The notes beneath the pieces are model-generated. The model was not told the origin of the DNA. It saw only the letters and a program-made list of their open reading frames with translations, and did no database searches. A stretch of DNA of 64,000 nt from Pteria penguin (taxonomy: Eukaryota; Mollusca; Bivalvia; Pterioida; Pteriidae): the NCBI GenBank assembly GCA_035048485.1, contig CM068589.1:7620224-7684223 (forward strand), in the 5' to 3' direction. Below are positions 46,240-57,059 of this stretch, piece by piece. Each line of letters begins with the position of its first letter. Positions within the stretch are counted from its first letter, which is position 1. The position numbers and the translations under genes were made by a program.

Positions 46240-46895
46240 TGACACCACAGGAACTTGATGTACCTGATCTGGCTTTTGGTGTGAGACTAGAGGAGCTTGA
46301 TGTACCTGATCTGGCTTTTGGTTTGAGACTAGAGGAGCTTGATGTGCCTGATCTGGCTTTTGGTTTGAGACTAGAGGAACCTGATATATCTGATCTGGCT
46401 TTTGGTTTGAGACTAGAGGAGCTTGATGTGCCTGATCTGGCTTTTGGTTTGAGACTAGAGGAACCTGATATATCTGATCTGGCTTTTGGTTTGAGACTAG
46501 AGGAGCTTGATGTACCTGATCTGGCTTTTGGTTTGAGACTAGAGGAGCTTGATGTACCTGATCTGGCTTTTGGTTTGAGACTAGAGGAGCTTGATGTGCC
46601 TGATCTGGCTTTTGGTTTGAGACTAGAGGAGCTTGATGTGCCTGATCTGGTTTTTGATTTGAGATTAGAGGAGCTTGATGTACCTGATCTGGCTTTTGGT
46701 GTGAGACTAGAGGAGCTTGATGTACCTGATCTGGCTTTTGGTTTGAGACTAGAGGAACCTGATATATCTGATCTGGCTTTTGATTTGAGATTAGAGGAGC
46801 TTGATGTACCTGATCTGGCTTTTGGTGTGAGACTAGAGGAGCTTGATGTGCCTGATCTGGCTTTTGGTCTGAGACCAGAAGAGCTTGATGTACCA
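46240..46895. repeat. 42-bp minisatellite, ~16 units, open in three frames
   Basis: The unit contains 'gagcttgatgtacctgatct' and 'ggcttttggtttgagactag'. The period is a multiple of three and the unit lacks stops in one plus frame (repeat EELDVPDLAFGLRL) and two minus frames (QAPLVSNQKPDQVH and SGTSSSSSLKPKAR). The changes between units are mixed synonymous and non-synonymous in every frame. It is best called a minisatellite of unknown role. Confidence 0.85.
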
Positions 46896-47244
46896 TACAT
46901 GTATCTGTTCTCATTGCTATTCAGCAATGTGGTATACTATACTGATGTATATACTATATTACATTAAGACAATGACGCATACAAAAGAAAATAATCCTTA
47001 TGCGACTTTAATCAAGAATCAAACAAATGTGGCAACGTGACATTCGCATCAAAATACACAGGTAGACATTTGTGGAACCCTGGAAAGCATGACTGAGTCT
47101 AACGTGTTCGAGGAATAAGCATCGCCAACTTGCTTGAGGGTACCTGCCATGAGTACCCACATATATAGGTGACATAGATTTAATTCTATACTACACACAT
47201 GGATGAATGTAGACTGATTGTATGCCAATTTAATTTGTTTATGA

Positions 47245-47455
47245 AAGGTACTCGTCTTATGACCGAGAGTTTTCGGGTTCGACTCCTGCAGTTGGCACAC
47301 TGGTATTCTGTCTTTCGGATGAGACAGTAAAGGCCGAGGTCCTGTGTCACGGTAGACGTGGCACGTAAAAGATCTCTCACTGCTTCGAAAGAGTCCGTGG
47401 TAAAGGTATAAATTCTACGCAATACATCAGACAGATGCTGCCACTAAATACGTGA
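47245..47455 (+). mobile_element. 5'-truncated family A SINE
   Basis: From the B box 'gggttcgactcc' onward this follows the family A body in plus orientation: 'ctttcggatgagacagtaaa', 'ggcacgtaaaagat', 'cactgcttcgaaagagtcc', 'atcagacagatgctgccac'. The A-box region is replaced by unrelated sequence. Confidence 0.65.
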
Positions 47456-48127
47456 TTGGAGATGTTCAGAGGGGGTATAACCAGACTGAATAGGAGTTGT
47501 CTCGATAAGAACTAGGTATTTATTGAACAAGCAATTGGAGACAACCGTGTAAAGTCTTCCTTGGAGGGTTAAAGACAGAAGTTTATATAACTTGATACGT
47601 TACAGTTCAAAGCTTTTTTTGCTAAAATACGAAAATTTTATTATATATTAATTATATAACTATATATTAGAGATGCATCTGGTCTTTGCGTTATCTCAAT
47701 TTATTAAGACATCTCCCACTCCTTCACCCTCTCGTCCGAGTATTGTAAGAGTAAACTAAGGGCTGTTACACTTGTTATTACGTCTTAGGGGTGGGTCTGT
47801 GCACTGGCAAAACAAAGAGTGTTTGTCTATCACCTGCATTGTCGGTCCTATAGAATGTTTCTATGATGGTGTTTTATGTGCTTATTCACCCCCAAAAAAG
47901 TCAATTGCGCTCGTAGTAACAGTTGATATAATAATCTGAAAGAATTAAATTATCTCATTAACAGAAATTATTACTGATATTAATATGACAATGCCATTAG
48001 TTCATATACATGTAGTTGAATATTGTATAATTATTACACAATACGTCAGGGTCAGAGTTTGAGGCCATTTATTTAAGAGTAGTGTACAATTATTAGAAGC
48101 GAATAAAAAGTGAAGAAAATAGACTTC

Positions 48128-48163
48128 TAAATAAAAAAAAAAACAAAACAAAACAAAAATAAA

Positions 48164-48195
<32 letters not shown>

Positions 48196-48215
48196 GAAGA
48201 AAGAAAGAAAGAAAA
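48128..48215. repeat. A-rich tract and (GAAA)n microsatellite
   Basis: A run of A interrupted by C, then AAG/GAAA repeats. A separate (TTCT)n lies at about 48459-48478. Simple sequence only. Confidence 0.9.
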
Positions 48216-48694
48216 AACGGGAGAATAGATCAATTGATTCGATTTGTAAAGGATAAATGCAGTACACTAAAACTAATAATAATATAATATGATATAATAA
48301 TATAGAATATTTAATATGGAATATTGCAAAAATGGTATGAACATATAGAGCATGTTCAGTGCTCAGTTTTAGCAAGTCATATTGTATTGAGCACCGTTGG
48401 CACATTTATTGTCACCTTATATATATTTATACCAAAATCAATTACAATCTCAATCTTTTCTTTCTTTCTTTCTTTCTTGATACATATATCGGCTTTTTGA
48501 CGTATACAATGTTATTAAATACAGTTGTTTGATAAACACACAGAAATATTTTGATGTTAACAATTGATTTTGTTTGATTTTTGTATATGCAACAGTAAGC
48601 TAATCAGCCTTTCCCCTATGCCTTTTGTCTTGACGCTTACCTGTAGAAACGAAGAATGGTTGATCCTTGTTCTCAATATCCAAGATTGTTTGTC

Positions 48695-49100
48695 CCCTGC
48701 CGGTGAAATCGGAGGGGACTATAGTGTTTGTTGCTGTCTTTCTGTTTGTCTGTCCGTTTATCCGTCTGTCCGGATGGTTTCCTGATGATAACTTGAGTTT
48801 GGATGGACCAATATCGGTGAAATTTCACACATTGGTAATTTATGTAGAGTGCTTGTATGGAACTATGTTGGGGTCAAAAGGTGAAATATGTAGGTCATTG
48901 TTGCTAAAGTTGTTTTTGAGGTTTGCAGATAATAACATGACTTAGGAATGACCAATTTAGTTGATACGTCAGAAAATACCAATCTATAAAGACTTCTAGT
49001 GTGGGATTGTGTTTGGGTTCACAACTATTTAGGTCATTTAATAAAAATAGATATTGGGTTTCCAGGCAATTTTTGTTCGAAACTTTAACCACTGGTAAAG
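48695..49100 (+). repeat. Copy of the hairpin-headed 10.3-kb element
   Basis: The opening 'cccctgccggtgaaatcgga' with 'ggggactatagtgtttg', the gtctgtccg run, 'ggatggtttcctgatgataac' and 'ggggtcaaaaggt' match 10301-10640. Two monomers are recognisable. No coding sequence. Confidence 0.65.
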
Positions 49101-49213
49101 CTAACTACTGGTTAAATTTCATCTGACACATATCTTTTCATTGAGAAGACTTTAAGTCATAATCTGTGTACTGATTTGTAGCATATGTAACCAGCATTAT
49201 AATGTAATTTAGA

Positions 49214-49484
49214 TTGATTGATTGATTTTTGTTTTACGTCACACCCCGAATATTTCACGTATATGGTGACGGCATCTGCCTGATGCGGGGCATACAAATT
49301 TTGACCTTTGCAACGGATCCACCCGAAGCAGTGAGGTATCTTTTACGTGCCATGCATACCACGACACGGGGCCTCGGCTTTTACTGCCTCATCTGAAAGA
49401 CATGACACCGGCATGACCAGAGCGGGACTCGAACCCCGGCCTCCCGATCAGGAGTCCGACGCGATACCACTAGACCACGCCGGC
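49214..49484 (-). mobile_element. tRNA-derived SINE, family A, full length
   Basis: Minus-strand copy with head GCCGGCGTGGTCTAGTGG (A box TGGTCTAGTGG) and B box GGTTCGAGTCC, family A body, and tail of ATCAATCAATC type. The flanks are a 17-bp target duplication with one mismatch, 'ttataatgtaagttaga' (49197-49213 and 49485-49501). It is the best-preserved copy in the window. Confidence 0.85.
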
Positions 49485-49501
49485 TTATAATGTAAGTTAG
49501 A

Positions 49502-51144
49502 TATTTATACAAAAATCTTATGAATTAAAAGCATTGTCCTAAGATTTAACCACTGGTAAACTCAACTAATGGGTAAAGTTTTGAACAACTGGCCCCAGTT
49601 TATAACTCTAGTTAAACTCTCCTATAGTACCATATCTATACCTACCAAAATTCCTTCTGAGCAAGATAACAGCTTTAACAGTAAAGAAGTGGTTGTTTGG
49701 TTTGCCTTGTCATATAGATGTTGCGTTGAGACAAAAGCGAAAACAAACAGTAAACCGCATCAAGAGAAGGCATACTACTTTCTTTGTTTGATTCATGTTT
49801 CACGTTACGCCGAGATTATTGTTCTAATGTCTTGTAAATGTCTTCCACATAAAATACACAGAAATTTAGATCTATGCAACAGACCTAAAGCAGTGAGGGA
49901 TCTTAATTAATTTTTGTATGATTAGAACATTCTTCAAGGGCATGATGTGTGAAACAGGAAATGTAAACTCCTCCAGGACATATAGCGTCACCACTATTAT
50001 AACAATAGTTCTCTCATTCGCAATGCGTCTGTGGCACACGCTTAAGACGGCCAGTTCTAGTGACAAATCAATCGCCAAAAATTTATTTCCGGTAAATATA
50101 ATGACATACTTCATCCGGTCGTTCAAAACTTTAAGGTCAGTTAAGTATGTTGTTAAAAAGCTTTATTTACACATTTTCGTTCATAAGAACTTCCTGAAAC
50201 ATCTATCACTTTCTATATATTTGATCGTATTGTAAACTTTCTACTGCTATATAAAAACATTGTTTCCCCATCAATAGGATGAACACTTATAGAGACTTGG
50301 ACTTCCTTGTGTAATCACCGACAGTCTGTTCGGTGTATATTGACACAGTTTCAGTTAAAAGTTAATGCTATCATTTTATAATCCGGACAACATTAATATG
50401 CATTTAGAAGTCGTGTTCAATGATAAATGATGGAAAAAAGTATCAAAAGCCAAGTTTTAACCGATTCTGAACTTACAGAAAATTATTCTGAAACTAAATA
50501 TTCTCTTCCACATACATTTCACGATAAACGTTTATATTTTTTCGTATATCTATTACTTACATTGAATCAATTTGAGTATCAGAAGAATTTCACGTTACCC
50601 GAAATATACACCTTCCAATACTGTGATAAGTTTTTGAAATTAAAGCTTATAAAACCAAGGATTATTCCTAATGTTTATCTTTCTGTCGTGAAATAGTTTG
50701 TATGACTTTAAATTTTATGTCAAGTTTGTAATAATATAATTTTTTTCACGTGTAGAAAATTTCTTATAGTCATCAAAAGTTGAGTCCAAAAACAGCATAA
50801 TGAAAAATCAAACAGAAAACAAACATAAAACATCTATTTCAGGAGTATTTGTGAAAACAAAAAGTAGCGAAATCAGGTACCCAGGAAGAATAAGCATCTC
50901 TCCTATTTGCTAGAATTATCCCTCATATTGCGTCATTTGGTCCGGTAAGTATTTGGAGACCCAAATACAAATCCTTATCAGCATGTGAACACCATTTATG
51001 TTATACTTAAAACGTTTCTACACTCATCTTTTTTATTTCAGTACATACTATCACTACGTTGTGGAATTTTCAATCGATCCCGCTCTTATTGGTAATGTAA
51101 AGTTTTCATTTCTCTTATTTTCCTCTTTTTTCAAAGGCTCCTCC
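49502..51144. other. Spacer downstream of the receptor gene
   Basis: AT-rich DNA. A plus-strand frame of 89 codons at 50427-50696 has no recognisable domain, signal or splice context and is not called as a gene. The receptor's 3' UTR should run into this stretch from 51144 leftward. Confidence 0.4.
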
Positions 51145-51584
51145 TTATACCTCGGTATCGAGAACGGCCACAGAATACGGATTCTCCTGAATAAGTACAG
51201 CGTTGGAGTTACCACGACCAGTGTCTCTCATCAGATGAGCATATTCATCGTCAAAAGCAGCAGTGTAGTAGACGTTTTCCTTTGATAGAATACCATTCAT
51301 GCCGTATTGGGGCTGGTGAAGTAAAACTGGATTATGGGAAGTTGCTAATGAATAAGGATTTTCTCGCGATAGTACCCCGACTATTTCATTTGGTGAATCG
51401 GTTTCCAAAACAGTCACCGAGTATGGGCGTTCCTCGTTAACATCTTTGGACAGTGTACATGGCCTTACACAGTCAGTAGTGGCAGGGGTAGACGGTTCAT
51501 TATTTTCAGTCCTGAGTCTCTGACGGGTAGTTCTAAAGGGCGTTGCGTATATGGCATTATTAACGATATCATTCTCAATTGGAA
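51145..51584 (-). CDS. Receptor exon 6: cytoplasmic tail with repeated NPYS motifs
   Basis: Residues 288-433 and stop. Acceptor 'atatgatttcag'. Four diverged repeats follow the plan hydrophobic-L-S-x-E-N-P-Y-S-V-A-V: NEERPYSVTVLET, LSRENPYSLATS, LSKENVYYTAAF and LIQENPYSVAVLDT. The stop directly after DTEV fixes the PDZ-type end. Confidence 0.8.
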
Positions 51585-54263
51585 CTGAAATCATATGAAC
51601 AAGAAATATTATTGATATGTCAATCGATATAATCATATTTCCTATATTCTTTAATCGTTTCTGTAGTTTAGACTTAGTATAAATGACCTAAGATAAAAGC
51701 ATGTTAACATCAGTTTCCTGCCTTCCACTTAAAGTCTACTTACTCTGTAATGTGATTTATGAGATCTCGTAGCTCTTATGAAACTACTTATTATTTTCAT
51801 GTCCCTGGTCGTCAGATAAAATTAAATGATTTTGATCTATATCACATCTGGATGATATTAATCATCTTTGAGAGTAAAATTGGGTTTCAAACACTTACGT
51901 TTTATTAAAACAAATTAACTTTACTTCTGCAAGTCTGAAAGAAATGTCATGACAAAAACCGTTTCATGAAAATAAAACATAAAAAAAAATTTATGTCAAC
52001 AGAAATGGTGTTCTCCAGCGATACGCGTCTTATTCAGTACATTATACCCAATCATTAAATGACAATAATGAGATGAATTATAGGATATGGGTTTGGTTAT
52101 CTTGTGAGTAATAATTGAAATTTCGATCATATATTATTTATATCATTATCAATATATGAATATAAGCATTTGAAATCACCGGGGAAGCAAATGCAGATGA
52201 AATATTCTGAATTATTTTCTCATTTTCAATACTTAGGACAAAGTAATCAAAATGTATATAACATTTTCAAGGATTAACTTATTTCCTCAATAATAACATG
52301 ACTTTTTGCAACTCTGTCAACCTGATATATTTGATAAACACTTTATACTGGAAGGCTATGTCCAATGAATACTATAATTATTTTCGTTTTTGAATACATT
52401 GGTCTAATTAAATGAAATAATTAACACGTTTCATAGCTATTATACATTTTAGATAAAATATATTCACCTTTGTTTTCTGGTCTATTATACCGTTTATGAC
52501 GACAAAACAATGCCACAATGATTACCAGTAGAGAACCGATACCACTTGTGATGTATTTTTTATATTCTCTCCAGAATGAATGGCCAATTACGTTTGGATT
52601 TGAAACTAAAATTAAAATATAAAAAGTTATTGAAGTCTTGAAAAGCATTTTGTAAAATCACCTTTATCTTTCATTTTGCATGACGACAATAATGGGAAAG
52701 TTGTGATTTGCAATAAATAATTAAAAAAAAAAAAACGATAAGTAATGAATGATAATTGTATTTTATTGTTGATATTATTATCATAAGTCAAATATATGTG
52801 TTGATCAAATTTTATGAGTATCTTTATTAAAATGTTTATTGAACGTGGTTTGACTTTAATTTGAAAGCATACATTTACCACTGAAATATGTGGTTCTGTT
52901 TATGTCCTTCGTAATTATATCAGGTGTAACCGTGGAATTCGTACCTTTAAAATTGAAAAATGTCTTTTGCCGTAATGTATATATTGCATTCGTTTATTGC
53001 TTACACTATCAAGCAATTATTTAAAGAAAATTGCAAATGAAATGAGATTGTAAGGTATTACCGATTACTTTCACCAGTACTTGAAGTTAAAAGCAAAAGA
53101 CTCATGTAGCGGTTAACTTAATGCATGTTTTCATATTTTAAAAAGATAGAGAAGAATACATCTGACTCAGTTGTATGAGAATAATCGTCATGAACATGCA
53201 GATGATAAAAAGAAAATTATCACACAAATAGATAACAGACATATTTTCTTGTGAGGCTGTTGTAGTATTGATCAAGGACGATCAATTGATATTAAACCTG
53301 CCACTTAAGGGGCGTGATTAACCGGATCTTCTCACTCAACACAAAAAAGGATACAAAGAACAAATATTTGAAAATTTATAAATAATCCTCCATATATGTA
53401 ACAAGGATAAACAAGGACAGAGTACTCAAGTAGAGAGGTCAATAAAATATATTAACACAAAATTATGAAATTACTATCAATATAAATTTCAAAAATATTG
53501 AGTGACATCAATATGAATCATCCGTACGGTGCCTGTCTAAAAGCAAGCTGAGGTCCCTTATTTATAAGAGTCCCAAATAATAGTTAGACGGGACAAGGCG
53601 TCTTGATGTAATTCTCGCAAAATGTACTGTTTTTATCACCATGAGTTTATAGTGATATGATAATTTGACCAGTTTTGAGTATCAACACACACAGATAGAC
53701 ACACATACACACACAAACATGACGAGAAACTTGTTAGAATACAAGTATAATACTACACTATGCAGATAAAAGCTACAGTTAAATTCCGTTCCCTGATATA
53801 ACTTTTAATGCGTGTGAACAGGCATGCAGTCTACATAAAACTGTATATTCGTATATACTTTTAGTTGTTAATTAAGAGATATTTAAAATGCATTTCATTC
53901 AATAAATAGCCTAAGTGAGAATATTACAAATATAGCATTACGCAATGATGAAATTTTATAAATGATGTAGTATAAGAGAAGCTATTAAAATGATTATGTT
54001 ATTCTAAAATGGTATTCTTGATTGTACTGCTTTTTCGGTACATACGATTGTGGGCCCCTATACTGGTTAACCTCACCGATTGATTGAGGACTGTAGTTTC
54101 AATCTACCGTCCTGCATCACAATCTTGCATTTTTGTGATATTTTCTTAGGACTTTTATTCTTTCTTAAAATTGTCCAAATAATGTTAAGATTGTGGATAA
54201 AGATTTGAACAATTTGAGGCAGAGGAAACTTAAATCTATATTGGAATATACAGACAGGTTGAA

Positions 54264-54322
<59 letters not shown>

Positions 54323-56184
54323 TTGCACATTATTAATGATATGCGCAATGAAAATTGAGCACTTAAAATGTCCATACATTTGCAATAATTTTTCTTCTGT
54401 AATAAACATGTCTACGGACTCGCTATATGTCTGGCTATTAAAGCAAAGTTTGCTGATTATAGAGGAATAGTGTTGTTACTAAAATAATAAAGAAAATAAA
54501 AACAAAAACAAAATCCAACTTTAACAGCAAAAGTCTTAAAGACTCGGCAGTCATTATGCATATATCCAAGCATTCAAAATTCTTTTGAGTACTGTATTTT
54601 ACAGGATAAGATCCATGGTCTATTTTCTGAAGTAACGATAAACATTACCTGATGTAAGCACGAATTTTTCAAATCGACTTCCTTCGTGAATACTAAAAAA
54701 GTTTGAACAACGAATCTTGTATTCAATCAGTTCACTGTAATATGTTTCATTTATTCTAATGTAAACAAGAAGACCAGAAGTAGAATGTTGACAGGTGATA
54801 TTGTCATAGAATGCTGCAGGTGTCGCTCCACACGTTGCTACATCTACTAACACTGTACCTAATATGCCGTTGTTAGACATAACACTCCATCTCATTACAG
54901 AATCAAACCCTCCATGAGTTATACATGCATAGACTGTTGGCGATACTTGTTGGATCTCCCAGGGTGCTAACAAAGTATATACAATAGAAAAAGGCCCTTT
55001 AACACTTTCTGTTTTATACAGATTTATTGTACATGTAAGAATATAGATATAAATGACTGTAATAATAATCAGTGTGAAATACATGTAGATATCTTTAACT
55101 TGCACAATATTTTCACTATATTTAATGGCTAAATTTATTTTTGAAAAACATTTTGTAAATGTACATCATTTTGTAAAAACATATTGAAATGGATTACTAA
55201 CTTGTAAACGTGACTATGTTATTAAAGACGTCCGTAACATTCTCACATTCACCGTTTGTTATTCTGACTCGTACATAAACAGAGTAATAGAGGAGAAAAT
55301 CTTCATCATCCCGCCATTCAATTAAACATTCGTGGTAGTTGTTCACTTTGCAGATGTTGTCAGAAATAACTGTATCTTGTAAGTCCTTTAATAAATATAA
55401 TAATTGCTCGTGTGTTATTCTGACCCCAAATATTCACGTCATTGGAAATTCGTTATAACAATTACGAAAGGTTGGACCGTGTATTTATGTCTGATCTAAT
55501 TAGAATAAGATATGTATGTTTATAGGTATTTCACCTTGCCATCCAATGACATTTACTTTATACAATACTTTATAAGATATAATGGACAAGAGTTTTTCTA
55601 CTCATTGTGAATTTCTTCCGATAATGAGTAATACTGCTATATGAAAGAGAAAACAGAAGACATCTGACCAAGCTGTAGAACTCAAATCTCCAAGGTCACG
55701 CACATAAAAAAAAATGGTAAAATAACATTCCATTAAATTTTTTTCAATTTGTTTTCTTTTATTCTGTTACCTTTGCCAAAAAGTGTGCACGTATACCGGT
55801 TAACCACATCAATTGTGTGGCGATTGCTAATTGAATTGACCGCATAAAATCAGTACCTTAATTGCAATTCATTTAATTGTCGTTTGATGCTGACGCCATT
55901 TCTCATTCAACTAGGTCAGTTCTTTTACCCCCTTTTTTGAAAATAATATTTAAGTTGGAATTGGTATTTAAAATACAATGTAGTTCATTATTTAGGATTT
56001 AAGTCATTAACTTCAATATAAGCTAAGTTCAGTACAATGACACTTACAACATACGACCATTGGAGTGATGGTTGTTCTGTCAAATTTGATATCCAAACAG
56101 ATAATGTTATTGAATCATTGGATACTGTTATGGTTTGATTCTTATCTAGTAACTGTACATCTATGTAAAAATGAACCAAAAAGA

Positions 56185-56229
<45 letters not shown>

Positions 56230-56996
56230 AATTCAAACTTCTCAAAAAATTCGTTAAGTAAAATATATCACTATTAATATAATAAAAAATTCACTTTTCT
56301 GGATATAAAAAGAAATTTCACCATAAATTAATCTTTTTTCTTTGGCATATTGTTCATTCATATATAGTTGACTTTCGTTTACCGGAACAGAAATAAATGG
56401 AATATTTAAGGTTTTATTTTATAATGAGTATGCCTTCAATGGCTACCTTAATCTGTTAATAAATAATAATTATTAAATGATAAAACGATAATCAGCTCAT
56501 CAACCATTACAGATTGCATAAAAGCACGTAATCTTCAGATGTATTGTGTATTTTTGAAATTTTCATTTATTAAGTCATTAACGAATGCGTCCTTTGTCCA
56601 AATTACTTCTTAAAATCTTTATTAAAACAACTTTAAGCATAAGGTTGGACCGAATGTATATTCTTCTAATTTCAAACTTAACGTAATCAATATTCATATA
56701 TATACGAGACATTCTGAGTAGAAATCATCATTTGACCAATGTTATCTCTATTTCACACTACAACAGATTTATATGGAAAAATTATTTGTACGGTATATTA
56801 TATTGAAAATCTGTTTAATTGAAATCAAATATTAATGGGTTTCTTATAATAACTCAGATATTATAAAAATATGTGATAAACACTTACCACAAATTGTTGT
56901 AGCAAAGCATCCATATAAAAATATGATCCAAAATATAAAGGCAATAACCATGCAATTGTGAACTGTATTATTAAACTCATGATAATATTTCCCCAT
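51145..56996 (-). CDS. Type I membrane receptor, two Ig-like domains, tyrosine-motif tail, 433 aa
   Basis: Six minus-strand exons: 56996-56888, 56160-56048, 55385-55202, 54966-54649, 52605-52468, 51584-51145 (1302 nt with stop; all GT/AG; phases agree). Order: signal peptide (hydrophobic 16-31), Ig-like domain 1 (about 37-135), Ig-like domain 2 (136-241), a short stalk, membrane helix (about 259-276) followed by RHKR as stop-transfer, and a 157-residue cytoplasmic tail. Six N-glycosylation sequons are in the ectodomain. The tail holds a fourfold motif around Tyr342, Tyr365, Tyr393 and Tyr424 (three ENPYS or ENVYY forms and ERPYS), plus Tyr300 and Tyr402 (EYAHL, ITIM-like at +3), and ends DTEV, a class I PDZ ligand. 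I do not recognise a named family. An immune or adhesion receptor signalling through SH2 and PDZ proteins is inference. Confidence 0.8.
52468..52605 (-). CDS. Receptor exon 5: membrane helix
   Basis: Residues 242-287: stalk 'VSNPNVIGHSFWREYKK', helix 'YITSGIGSLLVIIVALFC', then basic RHKRYNR. Acceptor 'taattttag', donor gtgaat, phase 1 on both sides. Confidence 0.8.
54267..54321. repeat. (TAA)n microsatellite
   Basis: About 18 uninterrupted trinucleotide units in receptor intron 4. Simple sequence. Confidence 0.95.
54649..54966 (-). CDS. Receptor exon 4: Ig-like domain 2
   Basis: Residues 136-241 in one 318-nt phase 1-1 exon, the usual layout of an Ig domain. Cysteines lie in 'VYACITHGG', 'VATCGATP', 'DNITCQHS' and 'YKIRCSNF', with Trp in 'MRWSVM'. 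The cysteine pattern is not classical, so an Ig-like or other beta-sandwich fold is inferred. Acceptor 'atactttgttag', donor gtaatg. Confidence 0.75.
55202..55385 (-). CDS. Receptor exon 3: Ig-like domain 1, second half
   Basis: Residues 75-135, with 'NYHECLIEWRDD', 'YYSVYVRVRITNGEC' and a sequon in ENVTD. It resembles the second half of domain 2. Acceptor 'atttattaaag', donor gttagt. Phase 0 to 1. Confidence 0.7.
56048..56160 (-). CDS. Receptor exon 2: Ig-like domain 1, first half
   Basis: Residues 37-74, 'LLDKNQTITVSNDSITLSVW' and 'SLQWSYV', with three sequons. No first Ig cysteine is present. Acceptor 'atttttacatag', donor gtaagt. A (TA)n(GA)n microsatellite at 56186-56230 lies just upstream of the acceptor. 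Confidence 0.7.
56186..56230. repeat. (TA)n(GA)n microsatellite
   Basis: About nine TA and eleven GA dinucleotides in a row, in receptor intron 1 about 25 bases from the exon 2 acceptor. Length change here could affect splicing of that exon. Confidence 0.9.
56888..56996 (-). CDS. Receptor exon 1: signal peptide
   Basis: The ATG on the minus strand at 56996-56994 opens 36 codons with a polar start (MGKYYHEFNN) and a hydrophobic core (VIAFIFWIIFLYG), ending in gtaagt, phase 1. No in-frame ATG lies between it and the TATA box about 45 bases upstream, which supports this start. Confidence 0.7.
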
Positions 56997-57037
56997 ATCT
57001 ACCAACGTTATTCATACGTCTGCACCTTTTGGTTTGC

Positions 57038-57047
57038 TTATATAAAA
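57038..57047 (-). promoter_or_regulatory. TATA box of the receptor gene
   Basis: On the minus strand, TTTTATATAA followed by G begins about 51 bases upstream of the receptor ATG. With the usual ~30-base spacing the start site would be near 57010, giving a 5' UTR of about 15 bases. This is read from position and consensus only. Confidence 0.5.
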
Positions 57048-57059
57048 TGAATTCCCATT

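Noticed and set aside
46227..46967. A 246-codon repeat protein on the plus strand
   Set aside because: Not accepted as a gene because two minus-strand frames are equally open and substitutions favour none of them; kept as a finding.
49400..49484. tRNA-like sequence on the minus strand
   Set aside because: Same reason: head of a full-length family A SINE with a 17-bp target duplication.
50427..50696. Plus-strand frame of 89 codons
   Set aside because: No domain, signal peptide, codon bias or splice signal distinguishes it from chance in AT-rich DNA.
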